Shown: piece after piece, positions 25,666-34,123 of the stretch
Numbering within the stretch: position 1 is the first letter of the stretch
Layout: each line of letters begins with the position of its first letter
From: RGIG3701 sp031553595
GTDB taxonomy: Bacteria; Planctomycetota; Planctomycetia; Pirellulales; Thermoguttaceae
Length of the DNA stretch: 64,000 bases
Assembly: GCA_031553595.1 (NCBI GenBank)
Contig: JAVBLI010000018.1
Coordinates: 17,011 to 81,010 of the forward strand
Direction: 5' to 3'
Position numbers and translations under genes: made by a program
The notes under the pieces: model-generated
What the model saw: only the letters and a program-made list of their open reading frames with translations
What the model was told of the DNA's origin: nothing
Database searches by the model: none

Positions 25666-25710
25666 ATTCCTCATTCCTCATTCCTCATTCCTCATTCCTC
25701 ATTCCTCATT
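25666..25710 (+). repeat. ATTCCTC heptamer tandem array in the secA-like leader
   Basis: Six perfect ATTCCTC units plus ATT end six bases before the ATG of the secA-like gene. No Shine-Dalgarno is present. The array fills the place of the ribosome-binding site, and its copy number could change by slippage. Confidence 0.9.
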
Positions 25711-25716
25711 TCCCCC

Positions 25717-27675
25717 ATGCGTGGCGTTCCCAGCGGTATCAGCGGACAATTCTGGTCGACGGTCGGCGGACTGACGACGAAGGGCAAACTTGCGCGGTGG
25801 GCGAAGCTGCTACCGATCATTGCGGGGTACGAGCCGGGGCTGATGGAGATGTCGGACGCGCAGATTCGCAAGGAAGGGCTTTCGCTGCGTTATCGTGCCC
25901 GAAGTGGGGAGCCGCTGCTGAAGCTTTTGCCCGAGGCGTTCGCGCTGGTGCGTGAGGCCGGGCGGCGGATGCTTGGCATGCGGCATTACGATGTGCAGCT
26001 TCTGGGTGGAATCGCGGTTTTCAATCGCTCGATCGTCGAAATGCAGACCGGCGAAGGGAAAACGCTCACGGCCACGGCCCCGATGTTTCTTTACGCCTTG
26101 GCCGGGCGAGGGACGCAACTGGCCACCGTCAACGATTATCTCGCCAAACGCGACGCGGACTGGATGGCCCCCATTTACCGCGCCGTCGGCATGGAAATCG
26201 GCGTCATCCAGACCGAACAGCAAACCGCCGAACGGGCGAAGCAGTACGCCTGCGACATCACCTACGGCACGGCGAAGGAGTTCGGATTCGACTTCCTCCG
26301 CGACCGCCTTCTGCTGCGGCGTATTCGCGAGGGCCAGAACGATCTGATCGGCTCGATGCTCGAAAACCGCCGCGATTCGGGCGACAAACCGGTACAGCGG
26401 GATCCGTATTTCGCGCTGGTCGACGAGGCCGACAGTATTTTGATCGACGAGGCGCGCACGCCGCTGATTATCAGTGCCGTTCCAACGGAGGCGCAGAAGA
26501 TCGAAGTTGCGACGTACCGGTGGTGTGCCGAGGTGACGGGCGAGTTCGTCGAGGATGAAGATTTCGAATTCGACGACGAGAAAAAATCGGTGGAGCTGAC
26601 GAAAAAAGGCCGAGCGAAGGTGCGGATGCTGGAGAAGCCGGCGGACCTGGACACGGTCGGGATGTTCGACATGTACACGTTCATTGAGCGAGCCGTCAAG
26701 GTGCAGCGGGAGTTCAACCGCGACCGGCAGTATGTCGTGCAGGACGGCGAAATCGTGATCGTCGACGAGTTCACGGGACGGCTGTCGGAAGGCCGAAAAT
26801 GGCGGGACGGCATCCACCAGGCCCTGGAGGCGAAAGAGAATATCGAAGTGACCGTGGCCACCGGGCAGGCGGCGCGGGTGACGGTGCAGGACTTTTTCCT
26901 GCGGTATGAAAATCTCGCGGGCATGACCGGTACGGCAGCCGCCGGCGCGAAGGAAATGCGGAAAATTTACCGCTGCCATTTCGTTCCGGTGCCGACGAAC
27001 AAGCCGCCGCGGCGTGTCTGTCTGCCCACGCAGGTGTATGGCACGAGCGACGAAAAATACCGCGCGATCGTCTCCGAAATCGCGGATATTCACGCCATCG
27101 GCCGACCGATTCTCATCGGCACGCGGTCGATCGACAAGTCGCTGATTCTTGCGGAATTGCTCGACGCGAAGGGAATCGAATATCAGATTCTCAACGCGTA
27201 TCATGTCGAGGAGGAAGCGGGGATCGTGGAGCGTGCGGGACAGGTGGGGCGCGTGACGGTTTCGACGAACATGGCGGGCCGCGGGACGGACATCCGGCTG
27301 GGCGAAGGCGTGGAGGCCATGGGCGGCCTGTTCGTCATCTGCACCGAGATGCACGAGTCCGCGCGCATCGACCGCCAGCTTATCGGCCGATGCGGACGCC
27401 AGGGCGATCCCGGAGCGTACCGGCAGTATCTCTCCCTAGACGATGATCTCATCCTTTCCGGGTTCGGCCCGAAAGCCCAGAAAAAATACGAAACGCTCGG
27501 GCAAAAGACCCCGTCCCGCCGTTTCGACGCCCTGGCCGCATTCTTCAAGCGCGCCCAGGATAAAGTCGAACGCAAGCACTTCAAACAGCGCAAGGCGCTG
27601 ATGTACTTCGAGAAGCAGCGAAAAAAGATGCAGCGCGAAATGGGCCAGGATCCGTATCTGGATTCGACGAACTGA
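25717..27675 (+). CDS. Short SecA-like preprotein translocase ATPase
   Basis: This 652-residue protein has the SecA motor: Walker A MQTGEGKT (109-116), VDEAD (235-239) followed by the SecA-typical SILIDEARTPLI, the preprotein-crosslinking region between, VTVSTNMAGRGTDI and RQLIGRCGRQGDPG of the second nucleotide domain. SecA drives export through SecYEG. This copy is well below the usual 800-1000 residues: it ends after SLDDDLILSGFG and a short basic helix, so most of the helical wing/scaffold region and the C-terminal zinc/SecB-binding tail are missing. It may be an accessory SecA2-type motor or a planctomycete short form. Whether a full SecA exists elsewhere is unknown. Confidence 0.87.
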   Translation: MRGVPSGISGQFWSTVGGLTTKGKLARWAKLLPIIAGYEPGLMEMSDAQIRKEGLSLRYRARSGEPLLKLLPEAFALVREAGRRMLGMRHYDVQLLGGIAVFNRSIVEMQTGEGKTLTATAPMFLYALAGRGTQLATVNDYLAKRDADWMAPIYRAVGMEIGVIQTEQQTAERAKQYACDITYGTAKEFGFDFLRDRLLLRRIREGQNDLIGSMLENRRDSGDKPVQRDPYFALVDEADSILIDEARTPLIISAVPTEAQKIEVATYRWCAEVTGEFVEDEDFEFDDEKKSVELTKKGRAKVRMLEKPADLDTVGMFDMYTFIERAVKVQREFNRDRQYVVQDGEIVIVDEFTGRLSEGRKWRDGIHQALEAKENIEVTVATGQAARVTVQDFFLRYENLAGMTGTAAAGAKEMRKIYRCHFVPVPTNKPPRRVCLPTQVYGTSDEKYRAIVSEIADIHAIGRPILIGTRSIDKSLILAELLDAKGIEYQILNAYHVEEEAGIVERAGQVGRVTVSTNMAGRGTDIRLGEGVEAMGGLFVICTEMHESARIDRQLIGRCGRQGDPGAYRQYLSLDDDLILSGFGPKAQKKYETLGQKTPSRRFDALAAFFKRAQDKVERKHFKQRKALMYFEKQRKKMQREMGQDPYLDSTN

Positions 27676-27763
27676 CGCGGATTGCGGAATGGATTTTCCG
27701 TCTGCATAAACACATCATCTTTTAAGCTACCTCCGCGCACCACAAACCGGTTTATATTCCGTG

Positions 27764-27862
27764 AAAACAGCAGCCGGGAGCGAAGAGACCGGATGAAATC
27801 GCCGGAGTTTTTCCCCATTCGATCCGGTCTCTGCGCTAACGCTCCGCTCCCGGCTGCTGTTT
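27764..27862 (+). repeat. Palindromic intergenic repeat, copy 6
   Basis: This copy lies between convergent genes. The outer arms are AAAACAGCAGCCGGGAGCG and CGCTCCCGGCTGCTGTTT. The inner arms AGAGACCGGAT / ATCCGGTCTCT are the compensated GAGACC/GGTCTC variant shared with copy 2. The loop TTTTTCCCCATTCG is in plus orientation. Confidence 0.92.
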
Positions 27863-27886
27863 CCCCCTCTTCCGCGCCGCGAACAC

Positions 27887-27917
27887 AAAAAAAGGCAGGC
27901 CGCTTTCGCAACCTGCC
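27887..27917 (-). terminator. Rho-independent terminator of the YHS-like gene
   Basis: On the minus strand the stem GGCAGGTTGC / GCGGCCTGCC has a GAAA tetraloop and is followed by seven T (27893-27887). Confidence 0.85.
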
Positions 27918-27947
27918 GATTCGTCATTCAGACGTCAGGGTTTATCG

Positions 27948-29198
27948 TTAATCCTGCATGAGCCGCTCGGCGTAGAGCGAGTAATCGCGAAAATCTTTGG
28001 CCTGAGCCGAGAACTGGTTCATGGAATCCTCGGAGGCGAACATATACAGCCGGCCTTCATACACAAGGCAGAAGTCCGCCAGGCCCGTGACCTGCCGCCC
28101 GACCTGCATCTGCACCGGGTCGCACCCGTCCAGCACCGGCGTGTACCGGCGCGGGTCGGCGAGGAACTGCTGCACTTTTTCCTGGCTGGAGAGCAGATAC
28201 GTTTTCCCGTGGTACGTCACCTGATAACGCGCGTCGCCTTTCGTCCACTGCTCGGTCTGAAGCAGTGTTACGGGGCAGAAACCTTCCAGGGCCGTCGGCG
28301 CGGCAATCGGGGCGACCGTCGTCGACGTCGGCGTACTGATCGACGCGGGCGTCATCATGCTCGGGTTCGTCTCCATGCCGGGGATCGTCACGCCCAGCGG
28401 ATTCGCTTCGTAGGTGTTGTAGGTCGGGCCCGTGGTTTCCTGGTCAGGCATGGCATCCAGCGAACGATCCATCTCCTGCGGCGACTTCATCTCCGGCATC
28501 GTCGGCGGATACTTCGGCACCTCAAATTCCGTATCATCGCTGCCCATGTAACCTTTTTGGGGAGCCGGGCCGAGCACGTCTTTGACACGCATCTCGGCAC
28601 CCGCCGGTTTCACACCACCGTCATCATGCGTTTTCGGCGTCTCACTCGAAGCCCCCTCACCAAGCCCTGGGCCAGGCGGGGGGGTAGGATCCTGGAACAT
28701 TTTATTAATGTCAAACTCTCCGGTATCTCCCGTCGTTCCACCAGGACCAGGCCCCTGTTTCGGCCAGTCGGGCACCGATGGCGTCTGAATCTTATCCGGC
28801 GAAACCAATGTCCCCATACCATTGTTGTCATCCGTATCCAGCGGAATCATCGGCAGGCCCGTCAGGGTTCCCTCGGCGTGGCGTGCCGCGGGGGTGATGG
28901 GGGTGGCGCCGACCGCTTCGGGGAAATACTGATCCATGCGGGTCTGGGTGGGCCATCGCCGCCATGTGCCCTCATAATAGCCGTGATCGCGGGCGTTGGG
29001 CGTGCAGACCATTCCCCCCACCGCCGGAGGAAGCTCGCACCGTCCGATCGGTATCTGGCCTTTCTTCTCGCTGGAGACGATCATGGGCGTCTGGCGTGAA
29101 GGCGGCGACCCCGCCAGCAACACACCCGCCGTGATCGACGTTCCCAGAAGAACGCCGCCGATCGTACGCTGAAGAATCCGACGATGTTTCTTGTTCAT
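27948..29198 (-). CDS. Exported proline-rich protein with YHS-like domains
   Basis: This 416-residue protein starts with a basic segment and a hydrophobic helix (TIGGVLLGTSITAGVLLAG), a signal or membrane anchor. Residues about 90-290 are Pro/Gly/Thr-rich and likely disordered. The C-terminal 120 residues hold two YHS-like units: EGFCPVTLL...YQVTYHGKTYLLSSQEKVQQFLADPRRY and a shorter DFCLVYEGRLYMFASEDSMNQF. YHS domains are thought to bind metals or to be structural. The ATG at 29198 follows GAGGAG by ten bases. It lies 105 bases downstream of the Wza-like gene on the same strand, so a shared role in surface polysaccharide is possible but unproven. Confidence 0.8.
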   Translation of the reverse strand: MNKKHRRILQRTIGGVLLGTSITAGVLLAGSPPSRQTPMIVSSEKKGQIPIGRCELPPAVGGMVCTPNARDHGYYEGTWRRWPTQTRMDQYFPEAVGATPITPAARHAEGTLTGLPMIPLDTDDNNGMGTLVSPDKIQTPSVPDWPKQGPGPGGTTGDTGEFDINKMFQDPTPPPGPGLGEGASSETPKTHDDGGVKPAGAEMRVKDVLGPAPQKGYMGSDDTEFEVPKYPPTMPEMKSPQEMDRSLDAMPDQETTGPTYNTYEANPLGVTIPGMETNPSMMTPASISTPTSTTVAPIAAPTALEGFCPVTLLQTEQWTKGDARYQVTYHGKTYLLSSQEKVQQFLADPRRYTPVLDGCDPVQMQVGRQVTGLADFCLVYEGRLYMFASEDSMNQFSAQAKDFRDYSLYAERLMQD

Positions 29199-29303
29199 TT
29201 CTAATATACTCCTCAAGCAAATCCCGAAAAAGGTGTGAAGGTGCGGTGATGGGGTAGTGGGAGGCCCTCGGCGTGCTGAATGCCTCGGGCCCGGTGTCGC
29301 AGA

Positions 29304-30365
29304 CTAGTAGCCGCCGCTGTACGGCGAGTCGATATTCCTGAAGTTGCGGATGGTCGAGGCACCGAAGGAGGCTGCTCCGGCAATGCGTTCGAACGGACTG
29401 AGAATCCGGTTCAGCCAGTTGGTGGTCGTCAGGAAATTGTCCTGGGCGATGACCAGCCGGTCGTTGGGCAGCAACTGATAATTGGTCGCGGTACACGCCC
29501 CGGTGGAAATGGCCTTCCAGTCGACGGGCAGCTTCTGCTCGCAGGCGAACGTACCCGGCGCGGGACGGGAAATCCAGATTTTTCCACTGGAAACCTGGGG
29601 AATGCCGCCGACGTTGGCGATCGCGTCCAGGACGGTTTCGTTGCCCGTAATGGGCATCTTGCGGATGCTGTCGCCGTTAGCGGCCCCCTGCGTCACGATG
29701 TAATAGCTCTTGCTGTTATATGCCACGACGTCGATGGCCACGGACGGCGAGTTGAGATAATTCGAGAGGTGTTTCTCCAGAGCCAACTTCGCTTCCATGA
29801 GACACATGCCCGCGACGTGAACGCTGCCGTAATGGCGGAGGTTGACGCATCCGTCGACGCCGACCTGGTACTGGCCGCTGATGGGCTGCATGCCTGACAT
29901 CTGCGCCAGACGCACCGAAACTTCCGGCATCCGCAGCACGTTCGACAAGTGCTGGATGATCGCCAGCCGCGCTTCCTCCAGCGTCATGCCTTCCACCCGC
30001 AGGGCGCCATACGCCGGGCCGATGTCGATCGTGCCCTCCGCGGAAATAATGAAAAAGTCGTTGATCGGCTGGTCGTACAGCGCTCCGATCACATCCACCC
30101 GCAACACGTCGAGCGTTCCGAGATGATACGGCGGTTTGGGCACCATCTTCATCACCTCGATCACCACTACGTCCGGCGGCGCAAGACGATAAGCCGGCAG
30201 TGAGATCATGCTCTGCTCACGGGCAGGCTCAATCTCCGGCGCTATCGGCTGTCCCAAGGGGTCGTCGTAATTGTCAAACGGTCGGCATCCCGCCAGCATC
30301 ACGACCCATGCCAGCACGAATAGCAGACTCATACGAAACGACTTGTTTATCTGAAAATTTGACAT
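29304..30365 (-). CDS. Polysaccharide biosynthesis/export lipoprotein (Wza-like)
   Basis: This 353-residue protein has a lipobox LAGC at 24-27, so it is probably anchored as a lipoprotein after signal peptidase II. The polysaccharide export domain begins at about residue 60 (YRLAPPDVVVIEV) and is followed by SLBB-like beta-grasp repeats (GTIDIGPAYGALRVEGMTLEEA and GCVNLRHYGSVHVAGMCLMEA). Such proteins form outer-membrane channels for exopolysaccharide. The partner Wzc-type kinase and glycosyltransferases are not nearby. The 357-base gap upstream, toward thiH, holds promoter sequences and degenerate heptamer repeats. Confidence 0.87.
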   Translation of the reverse strand: MSNFQINKSFRMSLLFVLAWVVMLAGCRPFDNYDDPLGQPIAPEIEPAREQSMISLPAYRLAPPDVVVIEVMKMVPKPPYHLGTLDVLRVDVIGALYDQPINDFFIISAEGTIDIGPAYGALRVEGMTLEEARLAIIQHLSNVLRMPEVSVRLAQMSGMQPISGQYQVGVDGCVNLRHYGSVHVAGMCLMEAKLALEKHLSNYLNSPSVAIDVVAYNSKSYYIVTQGAANGDSIRKMPITGNETVLDAIANVGGIPQVSSGKIWISRPAPGTFACEQKLPVDWKAISTGACTATNYQLLPNDRLVIAQDNFLTTTNWLNRILSPFERIAGAASFGASTIRNFRNIDSPYSGGY

Positions 30366-30649
30366 AACAAAACCCTATCGTCCACTTATGGTGTTCTTTG
30401 AAAGCTCGAATTTAACCTAAATTGTCCAGTTTCACGCAAATCCCGTCCATGGAATGCAACATAAAACCGCTATAATCGGCTTTACTGATATAATCGGCAA
30501 ATCTTACCGTGATTCTTGCGTCCGGTTTGAGGATATTTGTAAAAAAGTTGGAAAAAAGCGGAATTGTGGCTTGGGGTTTGTGGATGGGGGATGGGCGCAA
30601 GCGTAGCGCAAAATCATTTCGCATTTCGCATTAAGGGTCAGGCATTCCC

Positions 30650-30677
30650 TTGCGGGAGCGGCAAAATGCGGTATAAT
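30650..30677 (+). promoter_or_regulatory. Predicted sigma-70 promoter of thiH
   Basis: TTGCGG (30650-30655), 16 bases, TATAAT (30672-30677). A second TATAAT at 30683-30688 has no good -35. The rest of the 30366-30722 gap holds GCATTTC and GTGGATGGGG heptamer-like runs (about 30580-30640) and no credible gene. Confidence 0.55.
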
Positions 30678-30722
30678 GGGTATATAATCTGATTTTATGT
30701 TCCGATTTTCAATTATATTGCC

Positions 30723-31772
30723 ATGCATACCCCTGTTCAAAAATGGACCGCCCCCGATTACCTCCGGGACGATTTCCCGCTGCCGGACCTTGTGGCGGAG
30801 GCCTCCCGGGTGACGGCGGAGCACTTTTCGGCTTTCGATGAAAAAATCGGGGCTTCGCGCCGCCGAATCCGACTTTTCGCGCCGCTTTACGTGGCGAATA
30901 TCTGTGTGAATCACTGCAGGTACTGCGGATTTCAGCACGATAACAGCATCCCCCGCGTTCATCTGACGCACAAGGAAGTTTCGCGCGAGTTGGACATCCT
31001 CCAGCGCCGTGGTTTTCGGAATATTTTGATCGTGGCGGGCGAAAATCCACAGAAATGCACACCGGAGTATTTTGCGCAAATTTCGGAAGAAATGGTGCGT
31101 CGCGGGTTGAGCCCGTCCGTGGAGATCGCGCCCCAGACGGTGGAGGGGTACCGGGTGCTGGCGGAGGCCGGCTGCCGGGCGATTACGCTTTTTCAGGAGA
31201 CGTATGACCCGGAACTTTATAAAACGTACCACCCGCGCGGGCCAAAAGCGTCTTTTTCGTGGCGGCATGGGACGTATGAACGGGCATGGGAGGCTGGATT
31301 CAACTTTTTCGGTTTCGGATTTCTTCTCGGCCTAGCCCCCCCGCGTGAGGAGCTGATGTGGATGGTCGCGCAAGCGAAAAACCTCACGGAACGCTTCCCG
31401 CTGACAGGGATTTCGTTCAGTCTGCCGCGCATCCGAGTGGCACCGCTGGGCTTTCAGCCGCCGTTTCCGGTTTCCGATGAATTATTCATCCGTTTTTACT
31501 GTGCCCTCCGCCTGCTTTTCCCGCATGCCGAACTCGTGCTCTCCACGCGCGAGACGGAGGAGATGCGGAATACGCTTTACCGTTCCTGTATTACGTACAC
31601 TAGTGCCGGCTCCCAGACCGCGCCAGGTGGGTATTATGCGGAAGAAACGGGCGAGTTTTCCGGGGAGCAATTTCCGATTACAGATAATCGCACGGCGCCA
31701 GAAGTGGCCCAGTGGCTGGAAAAGCAGGGAATTTGGGCAGATTATGAAGCGGCTGCGCCGGTGAACGAGTGA
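30723..31772 (+). CDS. thiH: 2-iminoacetate synthase ThiH (radical SAM tyrosine lyase)
   Basis: This 349-residue protein has the radical-SAM cysteine motif CVNHCRYC (Cys61, Cys65, Cys68) following APLYVANI, and the C-terminal biotin/thiamin-synthesis-associated region with SAGSQTAPGGY and GEQFPITDNR, both typical of ThiH. ThiH cleaves tyrosine to dehydroglycine for the thiazole ring of thiamin. HydG is a relative, but its C-terminal extra cluster motif is absent. No other thiamin gene is in the window. No clear Shine-Dalgarno precedes the ATG. Confidence 0.9.
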   Translation: MHTPVQKWTAPDYLRDDFPLPDLVAEASRVTAEHFSAFDEKIGASRRRIRLFAPLYVANICVNHCRYCGFQHDNSIPRVHLTHKEVSRELDILQRRGFRNILIVAGENPQKCTPEYFAQISEEMVRRGLSPSVEIAPQTVEGYRVLAEAGCRAITLFQETYDPELYKTYHPRGPKASFSWRHGTYERAWEAGFNFFGFGFLLGLAPPREELMWMVAQAKNLTERFPLTGISFSLPRIRVAPLGFQPPFPVSDELFIRFYCALRLLFPHAELVLSTRETEEMRNTLYRSCITYTSAGSQTAPGGYYAEETGEFSGEQFPITDNRTAPEVAQWLEKQGIWADYEAAAPVNE

Positions 31773-31889
31773 CTGGCGCCAGGTTGCGTCCCTCCTTTAT
31801 TCCTTCCTCAAGCTGCGCTGCACTCCCCGCGCGGCCCATTTATTCTTTCATTTCTCACTTTTTCTCTGGAAAAGAGGCGCCGGGCACGA

Positions 31890-31895
31890 TATAAT
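31890..31895 (+). promoter_or_regulatory. Predicted -10 box of the anchored cyclase-repeat gene
   Basis: TATAAT at 31890-31895, 44 bases before the ATG; only a weak -35 (TGGAAA). Confidence 0.4.
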
Positions 31896-31938
31896 ATTAA
31901 GTGGTGAAAACGGTAACCCCAAATCGTGTGTGCGTCTC

Positions 31939-33708
31939 ATGGCGGAAGAATTAAAATTCGAAAATCTTTTTGCGCCTGAAGAAAATACAGAAATGGGGGA
32001 AGGTGCGCAAAACTCCGAAAATTTGCCGAAAAAAAAACGACGAAAACCGCGTCTTGAGCTGCCGGAAATCGTGGTGGATCCGCTGGATGAGCGGGAGTAC
32101 GCCCCGAATCCGTTTCCGTTTCTGGTGGGTTTCGTGTGCAGCCTGATGGTCCACGTGTGCCTCTTTCTTATTCTAGCCATATTAACGCTGGAGTACAAGA
32201 AAAGTCCGTTCCGCGGCCTGGCGGTGGACGGCGGGTTTACGGAGGAGGCTTATGTCGAGGATGATCCGGATGAAGGGGAGACGGGCGCGCTGAATATCCC
32301 GCCGGTGGACGCGGATGCACCGCCGGTGAAGGAGCCGCTCAGTGGGGAAGATGAAATTCAGGAGGACGCGCTGACGGACGAGCAGCGGCAGGATCCGCTT
32401 CTGGTGCCGGTGCTGCCAGACACGGACATGGATCCGCCCGAGGATCCCGGCGAGGATTTTCCGCAGTCGGGTGACGGCCGGAATCCGGCGGGCAATCAGG
32501 GTGCGACCACGGAGGATGTAGAGGGGGCGGCCAGTCCGCGTGTCACTTCCGATTCCATGCAGCCAGGCTCGGAGGCGGAGTCGAAAATCCCGAAATTCCC
32601 CACTTCCGGAGAGCTGATCGGCCGGACGGATCCGGAAAAACGCGGCGAGCTGCTGAAAGACGGCGGGACGCCGGACAGTGAGCTGGCGGTGCTACGCGGC
32701 CTGCGGTGGCTGGAGGCCCATCAGCAAATCGACCGAGAGCAGAAAAACTGGGGTTCCTGGAATTTCGACATGCGTCAGTGCCCCGGCTGTGGCGGGAAGT
32801 GCGGGAATTCGGGCGAGGAAACGTCGACCACCGCCGCCACGTCCCTGGCGCTTTTAGCCATGCTCGGTTATGGAAACACACGTGAACAGGGCGAGTTTCA
32901 GTCGGCCGTCCGCCGGGGAGTTTATTATCTTAGTACGCGAGCCACCACCCGAAAGGGCGTGCCGGGATACGACTTCCGGGCCGGCGGCGACATGTACACG
33001 CAAGCGCTGTGCAGTCTGGCCCTGTGTGAGGCATACAGCATGGAGCGGAAAAAAGACCCGATTCTGGAAGACCTGGCGCGCGGCTCAATCCAGTGGCTGC
33101 TGTGGGCCCAGAATAAAGAGGGCGGCGGATGGCGCTACATGCCGCACCAGCCGGGAGACGTGACCGTCACCACGTGGGTGCTGATGGCCCTGAAGAGCGG
33201 CAAGATGGCCGGTTTCGACATTCCTTCGCCGACCATGATCGGACTCGAACGTTTCCTGAAATCCGTGGCCCATGAAGACGGCGCGCTGTTTTCGTACCTC
33301 CCGGACGATGAACCCATTCGCTCCACCACGGCCGTCGGCCTTTTCGCGAAAATGTTTACCGGCACGCCGCGCGAAGCGAAGTTCCTAGATAAAGGCACGG
33401 CCCAGTTAACTGAGTGGGGATATTCCCCGACGGATCTTTATTATAATTATTACGCCTCCATGGTCTTACGGCATTACGGCGGTCATCGCTGGCAGCAGTG
33501 GAACGCCGCCACACGCGATTTTCTCATCGCCACGCAGGAATACCGTGGGCACGAATCCGGAAGCTGGTATTTCAAAGAACCCGACAAAACACATAACCAG
33601 AAAGGCGGCCGGCTTTACACCACCGTCATGGCCATCATGACCCTGGAAGTCTATTACCGCTACATGCCAATTTACCAGGACGAAACCGTCCAGCGGAAGA
33701 TGCTTTAA
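31939..33708 (+). CDS. Membrane-anchored squalene-cyclase/prenyltransferase-repeat protein
   Basis: This 589-residue protein has a charged N terminus, a single transmembrane helix (about residues 63-83, FLVGFVCSLMVHVCLFLILA), a Pro/Asp/Glu-rich linker (90-230) similar to TonB-like spacers, then an alpha/alpha-toroid-like domain. In the domain, QW-like repeats recur: LRGLRWLEAHQ, WGSWNFD, GGWRYMPHQPGD, SYLPDDEP, YYNYYASMVLRHYGG, GSWYF and GGRLYTTVMAIMTLEVYYRY. Similarity is to prenyltransferase/squalene oxidase repeats, but the catalytic DxDD motif is not seen, so enzymatic cyclisation is doubtful. CPGCGGKC may bind metal. Palindromic repeat copy 7 overlaps its stop codon. A broken paralogue lies at 62565-63915. 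Confidence 0.83.
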   Translation: MAEELKFENLFAPEENTEMGEGAQNSENLPKKKRRKPRLELPEIVVDPLDEREYAPNPFPFLVGFVCSLMVHVCLFLILAILTLEYKKSPFRGLAVDGGFTEEAYVEDDPDEGETGALNIPPVDADAPPVKEPLSGEDEIQEDALTDEQRQDPLLVPVLPDTDMDPPEDPGEDFPQSGDGRNPAGNQGATTEDVEGAASPRVTSDSMQPGSEAESKIPKFPTSGELIGRTDPEKRGELLKDGGTPDSELAVLRGLRWLEAHQQIDREQKNWGSWNFDMRQCPGCGGKCGNSGEETSTTAATSLALLAMLGYGNTREQGEFQSAVRRGVYYLSTRATTRKGVPGYDFRAGGDMYTQALCSLALCEAYSMERKKDPILEDLARGSIQWLLWAQNKEGGGWRYMPHQPGDVTVTTWVLMALKSGKMAGFDIPSPTMIGLERFLKSVAHEDGALFSYLPDDEPIRSTTAVGLFAKMFTGTPREAKFLDKGTAQLTEWGYSPTDLYYNYYASMVLRHYGGHRWQQWNAATRDFLIATQEYRGHESGSWYFKEPDKTHNQKGGRLYTTVMAIMTLEVYYRYMPIYQDETVQRKML

Positions 33709-33827
33709 AACAGCAGCCGGGAATGAAGCGCAGCGGAATGACCGGATAAGCACCGCCAAGCGTTTTCCCACTTCGATCCGGTCATTCCGTTTCGCTACGC
33801 TGCACTTCATTCCCGGCTACTGTTCTT
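33707..33827 (+). repeat. Palindromic intergenic repeat, copy 7
   Basis: The left arm AAAACAGCAGCCGGGAATGA starts inside the TAA stop codon of the upstream gene. The inner arms GGAATGACCGGAT / ATCCGGTCATTCC pair over 13 bp, and the right end is CATTCCCGGCTACTGTTCTT. The loop GTTTTCCCACTTCG is in plus orientation. It lies between convergent genes. Confidence 0.93.
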
Positions 33828-33852
33828 GCGCCAGCCCAAATAAAAAGATGCG

Positions 33853-34119
33853 TCACAGCCGTCCCGGGATGCCGGCGATGAGCGTCTGCATGTATTCCAT
33901 CATCGTCGTCAGCATGGAAGGCAGCAGCAGGCTCAGCACCAGCAGCACGATAATGATTTTGGGCACCAGGGCCAGCGTCTGCTCCTGAATCTGCGTCATG
34001 GCCTGCAAGAGTCCTATGATCAGCCCCACGGCCAGACACGCCAGCAACACGGGCAGCCCCAGCCGCAGCGCGAGGAAAATGGCTTCACGCCCGAGATCGG
34101 AAATTGCAGTGACATCCAT
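33853..34119 (-). CDS. fliQ: Flagellar export apparatus protein FliQ
   Basis: This 88-residue protein has the usual FliQ length and two transmembrane helices (IFLALRLGLPVLLACLAVGLI and VPKIIIVLLVLSLLLPSML) joined by the conserved LLQAMTQIQEQTLALVPK loop. FliQ is part of the FliPQR export gate of the flagellar type III secretion system. The ATG at 34119 lies four bases after the fliP stop and seven bases after GGAGGG, which is inside the fliP end, so translation is coupled. The expected next gene, fliR, is absent; the cluster ends here. Confidence 0.93.
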   Translation of the reverse strand: MDVTAISDLGREAIFLALRLGLPVLLACLAVGLIIGLLQAMTQIQEQTLALVPKIIIVLLVLSLLLPSMLTTMMEYMQTLIAGIPGRL

Positions 34120-34123
34120 GATT

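Noticed and set aside
30412..30624. A 70-residue reading frame in the thiH upstream gap
   Set aside because: It runs through heptamer-like repeats, has no ribosome-binding site, and reads as repeat-derived peptide.
31939..33708. A true squalene-hopene cyclase
   Set aside because: QW-like repeats are present, but the DxDD catalytic motif was not found and the protein has a TonB-like anchor and linker.
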